DNA of 16,548 nucleotides from an uncultured Pseudomonadota bacterium. GTDB taxonomy: Bacteria; Pseudomonadota; Gammaproteobacteria; Burkholderiales; SG8-39. The notes below the pieces were generated by a model. The model was not told the DNA's origin, did not search any database, and saw only the letters and a list, made by a program, of their open reading frames with translations. The stretch lies in contig CAIVVS010000068.1 in the NCBI GenBank assembly GCA_903909415.1, positions 1-16,548 on the forward strand. Direction: 5' to 3'. This document shows positions 8,010 to 14,617 of this stretch, piece after piece. Position 1 is the first letter of the stretch. Each line of letters begins with the position of its first letter. The position numbers were made by a program, and so were the translations under genes.

Positions 8010-8027
8010 TGCGCGCTGGCGCGCGCA
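8010..8027. other. GC hairpin between the isomerase-like gene and the aldolase gene
   Basis: TGCGCGC and GCGCGCA are separated by four bases, giving a perfect 7-bp stem 12 nt after the stop of the isomerase-like gene. No U-run follows on the minus strand. It may slow or process the transcript at the boundary of the five-gene block, but it is not a classical terminator. Confidence 0.35.
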
Positions 8028-8039
8028 TGGGTCACGGGT

Positions 8040-8906
8040 TCAGCAGCGTTCCTGGTGCCGGCGGCGCACCGTGGACAGCACCTCGTCGGCGTCGCGCTTC
8101 CACCAGTTGGCCGAGGACATGATCTCCACCTCGTGCATGCCGCGGTAGCCGGCCTGCTCCATCCAGGAGCGCACCAGCGGGATGTCGATCACGCCGTCGC
8201 CCATCATGCCGCGGTCGGTGAGCAGGTCGCGGGTGGGCACCAGCCAGTCGCACAGGTGGAAGGCGTAGAGCCGCTCCTGCTCGCCGGCGCGGTTGATCTG
8301 CGCCTGCAGCAGCGGGTCCCACCACACGTGGTACAGGTCCACTGCCACGCCCAGGCCGCCACCGCCGTTGCCTCCCTTGCCGGCCAGCTCGTCACACAGG
8401 TCCAGGGCCTGCGCCAGCGTGTTCACGCAGGCGCGGTCGGCGCAGGTCATGGGATGCAGCGGTTCGATCGCCAGGCGCACGCCGGCCGAGCGCGCATGGT
8501 CCAGGATCTGGCCGATGCCGTCGCGCACCATCGCGCGCGCGCCAGCCAGGTCCTTGGATTCCGGCGGCAGGCCGCCCACCACCAGGATCAGGCATTGCGC
8601 TTCCAGCGCGGCGGCATCGTCGATGGCGCGGTAGTTGTCCTCGATGGAGCGGGCGCGGCCAGCGCGGTCGTTCGCGGGGAAGGAGCCGCCGCGGCACAGG
8701 CCGGTGACCGTCAGGCCGTTGTCGCGGATCATCTTCGCGGCGGTCTTCACGCCGAGTTCGGCCAGCTTGTCGCGCCAGGGCGCAATGCCGGGGATGTTGT
8801 GGCGCGCGCAGCCTTCGATGCACTCGCGCAGGTTCCATTGGTCGCGCACCGTCACCACGTTCAGGGACAGCAGGCCGGGGTCGGGGGAATTCATCGTCTT
8901 TGCCAT
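8040..8906 (-). CDS. Sugar phosphate isomerase/epimerase family TIM barrel
   Basis: This 288-residue protein is of the xylose-isomerase-like AP-endonuclease-2 barrel family. Candidate metal ligands sit where the family has them: E148 in RLAIEPLHP, D190 and H193 in VAVDLYHVWWD, H217 and D219 in FHLCDW, and E259/E261 in HEVEIMS. GDGVID (236-241) is also typical. Family members isomerise, epimerise, dehydrate or eliminate sugars and keto-sugars, so the exact reaction is open. A glycine-rich stretch (KGGNGGGG, 177-184) before the D190 strand is odd. No ribosome binding site precedes the ATG at 8906; Met5 (8894) is an alternative. It is the last gene of the five-gene block, 54 nt after the DUF993 gene. 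Confidence 0.85.
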   Translation of the reverse strand: MAKTMNSPDPGLLSLNVVTVRDQWNLRECIEGCARHNIPGIAPWRDKLAELGVKTAAKMIRDNGLTVTGLCRGGSFPANDRAGRARSIEDNYRAIDDAAALEAQCLILVVGGLPPESKDLAGARAMVRDGIGQILDHARSAGVRLAIEPLHPMTCADRACVNTLAQALDLCDELAGKGGNGGGGLGVAVDLYHVWWDPLLQAQINRAGEQERLYAFHLCDWLVPTRDLLTDRGMMGDGVIDIPLVRSWMEQAGYRGMHEVEIMSSANWWKRDADEVLSTVRRRHQERC

Positions 8907-8934
8907 GGTCGTGGGTCGTCGGTCGCCGGTCGTC
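8907..8934. repeat. Four degenerate heptamers GGTCGTN
   Basis: GGTCGTG, GGTCGTC, GGTCGCC and GGTCGTC follow each other without gaps directly upstream of the ATG at 8906, where a ribosome binding site would be expected. They are a short low-complexity repeat; copy number might vary between strains. Confidence 0.6.
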
Positions 8935-8960
8935 AGGTCAGGTGAGGCAGGGTACGCGGT

Positions 8961-10145
8961 TCAGGCGGGAACGCCGTGCACGTCGAGCAGCGCGCGCATG
9001 CGCCACGCCGCCAAGGCCGGGTCGGCGAGCAGGCCGGCGGCATCGGCCAGGCGCAGCACCTGCGACAAATGGGTGATGGAACGCGCCGACTGCTGGCCGC
9101 CGACCATGGTGAAGTGGTCCTGGTGGCCGTTCAGCCACGCAAGGAACACCACGCCGGTCTTGTAGAAGCGCGTCGGCGCGGCGAACACCAGGCGCGACAG
9201 CGGCACGGTGGGCGCGAGGATGGCGTGGAAGCGGTCCATGTCACCCGCCGCCATCGCATCCAGCGCGGCGGATGCCGCCGGCGCGATGGCGGCGAAGATG
9301 CCGAGCAGCGCGTCCGAATGGCCCTGCGCGTCGCCGGCGATCAGCGAGGGGAAGTTGAAGTCGTCGCCGGTGTACATGCGCACGCCCCCGGGCAGCCTGC
9401 GGCGCATGTCGACCTCGCGCTGCTCGTCCAGCAGCGAAATCTTGATGCCGTCCACCTTGGCCGCGTTCGCCGCGATCACCGACAGCGCGGTGTCCATCGC
9501 CGCCGTCAGGTCGCGGCTGCCCCAGTACCCGGCGAGCGCCGGGTCGAACATGTCGCCCAGCCAGTGCAGGATCACCGGCTCGCGCACCTGCGACAGCACG
9601 CGGCCGTAGACCCTGGCGTAGTCGTCCGGGCCCTTGGCGCAGGCGGCGAGCGCGCGGCTGGCCATCAGGATGATGCGGCTGCCGGCCTTCTCCACCGCAG
9701 CGCACTGCTCTTCATAGGCGGCGATCACCTGGTCGATGCCGACGCTTGGTCCCGGCATCAATTGGTCGGTGCCGACGCCGGAGTAGATCACCGCGCCGGG
9801 CGTCTCCTTCGAGGCCTGCACCGAGCGCGTGATCAGTTCCAGCGACGCCGCCCAGTCCATGCCCATGCCGCGCTGCGCGGTGTCCATGGCCTCGGCCACG
9901 CCCAGGCCCAGCGACCAGAGGTGGCGACGGAACGCGATGGTGCGGTCCCAGTCGATCGCCGACGTCACCCAAGGATCGCGCGTGGCGACAGGATGCGCGA
10001 CCACGTGCGCTGCAGCCAGCGCGCGCCGCGTCCAGGGCTTGGCCCGCGCGGACTCGAAGCGCAGCGGTTCATGCAGTTCGAATTGCTCCAGCGCGCCTGC
10101 CTCGGTGGGCAGGCGCAGGCTGGCGACGAAACCGCGCGCGCTCAT
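8961..10145 (-). CDS. DUF993 family protein, dihydrodipicolinate-synthase-like barrel
   Basis: This 394-residue protein resembles DUF993, a family annotated as distantly related to the class I aldolase/dihydrodipicolinate synthase barrel. A lysine in VDGIKISLLD (K235) falls where such enzymes keep the Schiff-base lysine. The pattern PGAVIYSGVGTDQL (116-129) looks like a substrate loop, followed by SRIILMASRALA and VILHWLGDMFDPALAGYWG. The C-terminal part (FAAPTRFYKTGVVFLAWLNGHQDHFTM) is characteristic of the family. No reaction is established that I know of. Its neighbours, two dehydrogenases and an isomerase-like barrel, suggest a retro-aldol or lyase step on an oxidised sugar derivative; this is inference. 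The start at 10145 is the first ATG; upstream DNA is AT-rich. Confidence 0.82.
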   Translation of the reverse strand: MSARGFVASLRLPTEAGALEQFELHEPLRFESARAKPWTRRALAAAHVVAHPVATRDPWVTSAIDWDRTIAFRRHLWSLGLGVAEAMDTAQRGMGMDWAASLELITRSVQASKETPGAVIYSGVGTDQLMPGPSVGIDQVIAAYEEQCAAVEKAGSRIILMASRALAACAKGPDDYARVYGRVLSQVREPVILHWLGDMFDPALAGYWGSRDLTAAMDTALSVIAANAAKVDGIKISLLDEQREVDMRRRLPGGVRMYTGDDFNFPSLIAGDAQGHSDALLGIFAAIAPAASAALDAMAAGDMDRFHAILAPTVPLSRLVFAAPTRFYKTGVVFLAWLNGHQDHFTMVGGQQSARSITHLSQVLRLADAAGLLADPALAAWRMRALLDVHGVPA

Positions 10146-10185
10146 GGCAAAAATGCCCGGAAATACGATAACTCGCTGATTTTAT

Positions 10186-11040
10186 TCATTTTTTAATCCA
10201 TCTCCGAATCAAGGCTGCATTGTCCAGGTCGGCGTCGCCGTCGGCGATCGCCTCGTCGAGCAGGCGCGCGTGCGCCTCGGTGAGCGGCAGCGCGAGCTGC
10301 GCGCGCGCGGCGAAGGCCTGCATCAGCGCCACGTCCTTGCGGTGCTGGCGGATGCGCGACTCCGGCCTGAAGTCGCCGCTGACCATCTTCTCGCCCTTGG
10401 CGATCGCGGCGCTCGACGCAGCGGGCGAATCGCGCACGATGTCCAGGAACACGCCGCGCGGGATGCCGAGCGCCTGCGCGAAGGCCATGCCCTCGGCCAG
10501 CGCCGCGCGATTCAGGCCCAGCACCAGGTTGCTTGCGAGCTTGGCGCGCGCGCCCATGCCGGCGGCACCGACGCGCACACGCTGTGGCGCGATCGCGGCG
10601 AGGATGTCCGAGGCGGCCTTGCAATCCGCGTCGCTGCCGGCGATGAAGGCGAGCGCGGTTCCCTCGCGTATCGCCTCGCTCGAACCGGACAGCGGCGCTT
10701 CCACATGGGCCACGCCCTGCGCCGCGAGTTGCGTGGCGAGCGCCTCGATGCGCTCCGGGTCGGCGGTGGTGCAGTTCACCACCAGCGCGAGTCCCGGTGC
10801 ATCGGCAACAAAACGCGCGACATCATCCGCATCGAATACCGCGACGACCACCCGCGAACAGCGTCGCGCGAGGTCCGCCGCCGAGTCCGCGCATGCACCG
10901 CCGCGCTGCACGAGGGCCTCGCGCTGCGCGGCCACCACGTCCCAGCCGAGCACGGCAAAGCCGGCGCCGGCGAGCCGCGCGGCCAGCGCGCTGCCCACCA
11001 GGCCCAGGCCCGCGACGCCGATCGGCGGGGATGCGGTCAT
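10186..11040 (-). CDS. NAD(P)-dependent oxidoreductase, 3-hydroxyisobutyrate dehydrogenase family
   Basis: The protein has 284 residues. An N-terminal Rossmann fold with GVAGLGLVGSALA (8-20) is followed by EAPLSGSSEAI (114-124), the substrate-loop region usually reading DAPVSGG. GMGARAKLASN (161-171) holds the expected catalytic lysine K167 and N171, and the all-helical C-terminal domain contains HRKDVALM (233-240). Members oxidise beta-hydroxy acids such as 3-hydroxyisobutyrate, tartronate semialdehyde or L-threonate-type substrates; which one here is unknown. Its start lies 8 nt after the stop of the Gfo/Idh gene, with GAGGGGAG directly before the ATG, so the two are surely cotranscribed. 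The last codons are unusually AT-rich for this DNA. Confidence 0.92.
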   Translation of the reverse strand: MTASPPIGVAGLGLVGSALAARLAGAGFAVLGWDVVAAQREALVQRGGACADSAADLARRCSRVVVAVFDADDVARFVADAPGLALVVNCTTADPERIEALATQLAAQGVAHVEAPLSGSSEAIREGTALAFIAGSDADCKAASDILAAIAPQRVRVGAAGMGARAKLASNLVLGLNRAALAEGMAFAQALGIPRGVFLDIVRDSPAASSAAIAKGEKMVSGDFRPESRIRQHRKDVALMQAFAARAQLALPLTEAHARLLDEAIADGDADLDNAALIRRWIKK

Positions 11041-11048
11041 CTCCCCTC

Positions 11049-12200
11049 TCAGGCCTTGAGCGCCGGCACGTCGATCCAGCGGCGTTCCTTCCAGGACTTC
11101 AGGCCCGCCTCGACCAGCTGCACGCCCTTGGCGCCTTCCAGCAGGGTCCACTTGAACGGCGCGTCCTCGCACACGTGGCGGATGTAGGCCTCCCACTGGA
11201 TCTTGAAGCCGTTGTCGAAGTCGCTGGTGTCGGGCACTTCCTGCCAGGTGTCGTAGAAGTTCATCTTCTGCGGCACGTCCGGGTTCCACACCGGCTTGGG
11301 CGTGGCGACACGCGCCTGCGCGACGCACTTCTGCAGGCCGGCGACCGCCGAGCCGTGCGTGCCATCCACCTGGAAGGTGACCAGGTCGTCGCGGCGCACG
11401 CGCACGCACCAGGAGCTGTTGATGTGCGCGATCACCCCACCTTCCAGCTGGAAGGTGGCATAGGCCGCGTCATCGGCGTCGGCCTTGTACTTCTTCCCGT
11501 TCTCGTCCCAGCGCGCCGGGATGTGGGTCGCGCCCAGGCAGGACACGCTCTTCACCTCGCCGAACAGGTTGTCCAGCACGTAGCGCCAGTGGCACAGCAT
11601 GTCGAGGATGATGCCGCCGCCCTCTTTCGCCTTGTAGTTCCACGAGGGGCGCTGCGCCGGCTGCAGGTCGCCCTCGAACACCCAGTAGCCGAACTCGCCG
11701 CGCACCGAGAGGATCTTCCCGAAGAAGCCCGAGTCGCGCAGCATCGCGAGCTTGCGCAGGCCCGGCAGGAACAGCTTGTCCTGCACCACGCCGTGCTTGA
11801 TGCCGGCCTTCTTCGCCGCGCGCACCAGGTCCAGCGCGTCGCGCAGGCCGGTGGCCACCGGCTTCTCGCAGTAGATGTGCTTGCCCTTGGCCATGGCCGC
11901 GCGCAGCAGCTTCGGGCGCATCAGCGTGGAGGCGGCGTCGAAGAACACCGTGTCCTCCTTGTTGGCCAGCGCCTTGTCCAGGTCGGTGGTCCAGCGCTGC
12001 ACGTTGTATTTCTTCGCCAGCGACTTGAGCTTGTCGGCATTTCGACCGACCAGGATGGGATCGGGCATCACGCGCGTGCCGTCGGCCAGGCGCACCCCGC
12101 CCTGCTCGCGGATCGCGCAGATTGACCGTTCCAGGTGCTGGTTCATCCCCATGCGCCCGGTGACGCCGTACATGATGATGCCCAGTCGTTGCTCTGCCAT
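11049..12200 (-). CDS. Gfo/Idh/MocA family oxidoreductase
   Basis: This is a 383-residue NAD(P)-dependent dehydrogenase of the family that oxidises sugars, polyols or inositols. The N-terminal Rossmann loop is IIMYGVTGRMGMNQH (8-22). The family motif CEKP (111-114) carries the catalytic/cofactor lysine K113. GGGIILDMLCHW (194-205) contributes the conserved D200 and H204. The C-terminal beta-sheet domain forms the substrate pocket. The loop VTGRMG departs from the common GxGxxG. No signal peptide is seen, so it acts in the cytoplasm. It is the first structural gene after the TetR regulator, 49 nt downstream, and has the strongest ribosome binding site of the block. It probably starts the pathway by oxidising the substrate; the substrate is not identifiable. 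Confidence 0.93.
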   Translation of the reverse strand: MAEQRLGIIMYGVTGRMGMNQHLERSICAIREQGGVRLADGTRVMPDPILVGRNADKLKSLAKKYNVQRWTTDLDKALANKEDTVFFDAASTLMRPKLLRAAMAKGKHIYCEKPVATGLRDALDLVRAAKKAGIKHGVVQDKLFLPGLRKLAMLRDSGFFGKILSVRGEFGYWVFEGDLQPAQRPSWNYKAKEGGGIILDMLCHWRYVLDNLFGEVKSVSCLGATHIPARWDENGKKYKADADDAAYATFQLEGGVIAHINSSWCVRVRRDDLVTFQVDGTHGSAVAGLQKCVAQARVATPKPVWNPDVPQKMNFYDTWQEVPDTSDFDNGFKIQWEAYIRHVCEDAPFKWTLLEGAKGVQLVEAGLKSWKERRWIDVPALKA

Positions 12201-12204
12201 GTTG

Positions 12205-12210
12205 CCTCCT
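12205..12210 (-). promoter_or_regulatory. Strong ribosome binding site of the Gfo/Idh gene
   Basis: A perfect AGGAGG lies 4 nt before the ATG at 12200 on the minus strand and overlaps the palindrome CTGATCAG (12209-12216). It confirms the start. Confidence 0.8.
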
Positions 12211-12249
12211 GATCAGCTTGGTGTGGTGGGTGTGGCCGTCGCGCCGCGC

Positions 12250-12936
12250 CTACTGGCGCGACAGGCCGGTCACGACGAGGTCCTGCATGTGCGCCAGGCG
12301 TTCGCCCCGGCGCGCGGGATCGGCGAGCGACGGGTCGAACACCGTCGCCAGCGTGTGGTTGTTGGACAGGTAGAACCAGCACATGCCGGCGATCGAGATG
12401 TAGAGCTGCAGCGGGTCCACGCCGCTGCGGAACAGGCCTTCGCGCTCGCCGCGCGCCAGCACCTCGCGCAGCAGCGCGATCACCGGCGAGTTCAGCGCGC
12501 GCAGCTCGGGCGTGCCCTGCAGGTGGCGCGCGCGGTGCAGGTTGGCGCTGTTCAGCAGCGTGAGGAACTCGGGGTGCGCGAGGTAGTACTCCCAGGTGAA
12601 GCGCACCATGGCGCGCACCGCCTCGCGCGGCGCGAGTTGTTCCAGCCGCAGCTCGGCCTCGGCGCGGCGGATGTCGGCGTAGGCCGCTTCCATCACCGCG
12701 GTGAACAGCCGGTCCTTGTCGCCGAAGTAGTAATAGAGCATCCGCTTGTTCGCGCCGGACTCGGCGGCGATGCGGTCCACGCGCGCGCCGCCCAGGCCGT
12801 GGCGCGCGAACTCGGCGGTGGCCGCGGCGAGGATGCGGGCGCGGGTGCGTTCCGGATCCCGCGTGACCGGCGGGGTATCCGGCGGCACGGCAAAAGCTTC
12901 GGGGGTGGCTGCACGGGTGGCCATGGCAGCCGGCAT
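12250..12936 (-). CDS. TetR/AcrR family transcriptional regulator
   Basis: The N-terminal DNA-binding domain runs from about 27 to 80: RTRARILAAATAEFARHGLGGARVDRIAAESGANKRMLYYYFGDKDRLF contains the TetR helix-turn-helix with its signature YYYFGDK. The rest (about 85-228) is the helical ligand-binding and dimer domain, which cannot name the ligand. The start is uncertain: 12936 (228 residues) or Met5 at 12924, both without a clear ribosome binding site; a GTG at 12993 would add a hydrophobic stretch foreign to the family. A palindrome (12938-12957) touches the start codon, which suggests autorepression together with the genes downstream. The intergenic DNA before it is AT-rich, consistent with a promoter separate from pyk. 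Confidence 0.93.
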   Translation of the reverse strand: MPAAMATRAATPEAFAVPPDTPPVTRDPERTRARILAAATAEFARHGLGGARVDRIAAESGANKRMLYYYFGDKDRLFTAVMEAAYADIRRAEAELRLEQLAPREAVRAMVRFTWEYYLAHPEFLTLLNSANLHRARHLQGTPELRALNSPVIALLREVLARGEREGLFRSGVDPLQLYISIAGMCWFYLSNNHTLATVFDPSLADPARRGERLAHMQDLVVTGLSRQ

Positions 12937-12937
12937 T

Positions 12938-12957
12938 GTAACTGTCTGGTTAGTTAC
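12938..12957. promoter_or_regulatory. Candidate TetR operator palindrome
   Basis: GTAACT (12938-12943) and AGTTAC (12952-12957) are perfect 6-bp arms around an 8-bp centre, a 20-bp site of the size TetR regulators use. It ends one base before the first possible TetR start codon. No second copy was found before the Gfo/Idh gene or in the other gaps of the block. Confidence 0.55.
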
Positions 12958-13014
12958 CGGGCAAGGCAAAAATAAGACAATAAAAACAGCCACTTGACCG
13001 AAAAACGGCGGAAA

Positions 13015-14475
13015 TCAGGCCTTGCGGTGCTCGCCGACGCGCACGATCTTCATGGTGTTGGTGCCGCCCGGGGTGCCGATCGGCTCGCCGATGGTGAGCA
13101 CGATGATGTCGTCCTGCTCGACCACGCCGTTGTCCACCAGCACCTGCTCGGCCTGGCGCAGCAGTTCCTCGCGGTCATGGCCGGTGTACTTGACCATCAG
13201 CGGGTAGGTGTCGCGCAGCAGCGCGCAGCGGTAGCGCGTTGACGCCTGGGTGGTGAGCGCATAGATCGGCACGCCGCAGTTCAGGCGCGACATCCACAGC
13301 GCGGTGGAACCGGACTCGGTCAGCGCGGCGATCGCCTTCACCTTGAGGTGGAAGGCGGTGAACAGCGCCCCCATGGCGATCGACTGGTCCACGCGCTCGA
13401 ACACCCGGTCGAGGAACTCGCGGTCCAGCGACAGCGGCGCGGATTTCTCGGCCTCGATGCACACCCGGCTCATGGCCATGATGGTTTCCACCGGGTACCT
13501 GCCCGAGGCGGTCTCGGCCGAGAGCATCACCGCGTCGGTGCCGTCGAGCACCGCGTTGGCCACGTCCGACACCTCGGCGCGGGTCGGGATCGGGCTGGAG
13601 ACCATGGACTCCATCATCTGCGTGGCGGTGATGGTGATCTTGTTCAGCTCGCGCGCGAGCCGGATCATGCGCTTCTGCAGCGCCGGCACCGAGGCGTCGC
13701 CCACTTCCACGGCCAGGTCGCCGCGCGCCACCATGATGCCCTCGCAGGCGGACATGATGTCCTCCAGCGCGCCCGGCTCCACCGCCTCGGCGCGCTCGAT
13801 CTTGGCGATCAGCAGCGCCCGCCCGCCGGCCGCCTGCAGCAGGTTGCGCGCCATGTACATGTCGGCGCCGGTCTTGGGAAAGGACACCGCGAGGTAGTCG
13901 ACGTTCAGCTTCGCCGCGAGCTTGACGTCCTCCATGTCCTTGGCGGTGAGCGCCGGCGCGGTCAGGCCGCCGCCGACGCGGTTGATCCCCTTGTTGTTGG
14001 ACAGCACGCCGCCGTGGCGCACCTTGCAGTGCACGCGGCTGCCCTCGACCCGCTCGACTTCCATCGCGATGCGCCCGTCGTCCAGCAGCAGCATGTCGCC
14101 GCGCTTCACGTCGCGCGGCAGTTCCTTGTAGTCCAGGCCCACGCCGTCGATGTCGCCGAGTTCGCGCTCGGCATCGAGCACGAAGCTCGCGTCCGGTTCG
14201 AGGTCGACCTTGCCCTCGCGGAACTTGCCGACGCGGATCTTCGGGCCCTGCAGGTCCCCGAGGATGGCCACGGTCCGCCCCGTGGCGCGCGAGGCCTCGC
14301 GCACCATCTCGACCCGCTTGGCGTGGTCCTCGGCCGTGCCGTGGGAGAAATTGAGGCGCACCACGTCGACGCCGGCGCGGAACATGCGCTCCAGCACGGC
14401 GGGGTCGCTGGAGGCCGGGCCCAGCGTGGCGACGATCTTGGTGGCGCGTTGTGGCAGTGCGATCTTGTAGGGCAT
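13015..14475 (-). CDS. pyk: Pyruvate kinase
   Basis: The enzyme transfers the phosphate of phosphoenolpyruvate to ADP, ending glycolysis. The 486-residue protein has the N-terminal VVRLNFSHG (38-46), with R40, N42, S44 and H45 binding substrate and potassium. LGDLQGPKIRVG, AKIERAEAVE (catalytic lysine), GIMVARGDLAVEVG, ITATQMMESM (the family signature) and LDGTDAVMLSAETASGRYPVE follow. The B domain lies between DLQGPKIR and LTAKD, and the C-terminal allosteric domain is complete. It lies 139 nt after pgk; that gap holds a strong hairpin and a TATAAA box, so pyk may have a promoter of its own. The ribosome binding site is weak. No clear terminator follows before the TetR gene. Confidence 0.97.
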   Translation of the reverse strand: MPYKIALPQRATKIVATLGPASSDPAVLERMFRAGVDVVRLNFSHGTAEDHAKRVEMVREASRATGRTVAILGDLQGPKIRVGKFREGKVDLEPDASFVLDAERELGDIDGVGLDYKELPRDVKRGDMLLLDDGRIAMEVERVEGSRVHCKVRHGGVLSNNKGINRVGGGLTAPALTAKDMEDVKLAAKLNVDYLAVSFPKTGADMYMARNLLQAAGGRALLIAKIERAEAVEPGALEDIMSACEGIMVARGDLAVEVGDASVPALQKRMIRLARELNKITITATQMMESMVSSPIPTRAEVSDVANAVLDGTDAVMLSAETASGRYPVETIMAMSRVCIEAEKSAPLSLDREFLDRVFERVDQSIAMGALFTAFHLKVKAIAALTESGSTALWMSRLNCGVPIYALTTQASTRYRCALLRDTYPLMVKYTGHDREELLRQAEQVLVDNGVVEQDDIIVLTIGEPIGTPGGTNTMKIVRVGEHRKA

Positions 14476-14508
14476 GGCCGCAGTATGACTCAGCGCCCCG
14501 GGAGTCGT

Positions 14509-14540
14509 GCATTGCAACGCGTCATGGCGCGCTGCAATGC
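14509..14540 (-). other. 13-bp hairpin in the pyk leader
   Basis: In the minus-strand RNA, GCATTGCAGCGCG and CGCGTTGCAATGC pair over 13 positions, with one G-U pair and a six-base loop. No U-run follows, so it is not an intrinsic terminator. It lies 33 nt before the pyk ATG (14475). Confidence 0.6.
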
Positions 14541-14560
14541 TGCCTACGTGGCGAAGGGAC

Positions 14561-14566
14561 TTTATA
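14561..14566 (-). promoter_or_regulatory. Possible -10 box for pyk
   Basis: TATAAA on the minus strand matches five of six -10 bases and stands out in GC-rich DNA between pgk and pyk. There is no recognisable -35 box at the right distance, so this is weak. Confidence 0.25.
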
Positions 14567-14617
14567 CGAGCGCGCCACTTATTTCGCGGCGCGAGGGCCC
14601 TACGAGCGCGCCACTTA
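14565..14617. repeat. 17-bp direct repeat duplicating the pgk 3' end
   Basis: TACGAGCGCGCCACTTA occurs at 14565-14581 and again at 14601-14617, 36 bp apart. The second copy includes the pgk stop codon. The similarity goes on for about nine more bases (CGCGGCGCG) if three extra T in the first copy are skipped. Confidence 0.8.

Noticed and set aside
5891..8122. A 743-codon open frame on the plus strand
   Set aside because: It runs opposite to purE, purC and the aldolase gene. Its Arg/His/Gly/Ala-rich, low-information protein is what antisense frames of GC-rich genes look like.
12937..12993. GTG start for the TetR regulator at 12993
   Set aside because: It adds a hydrophobic stretch unlike TetR N-termini and would put the palindrome inside the coding region.
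12937..13014. Intrinsic terminator after pyk or a full sigma-70 promoter before TetR
   Set aside because: Only a 3-bp CCG/CGG stem is found, and no -35/-10 pair with acceptable spacing and matches; the stretch is only AT-rich.
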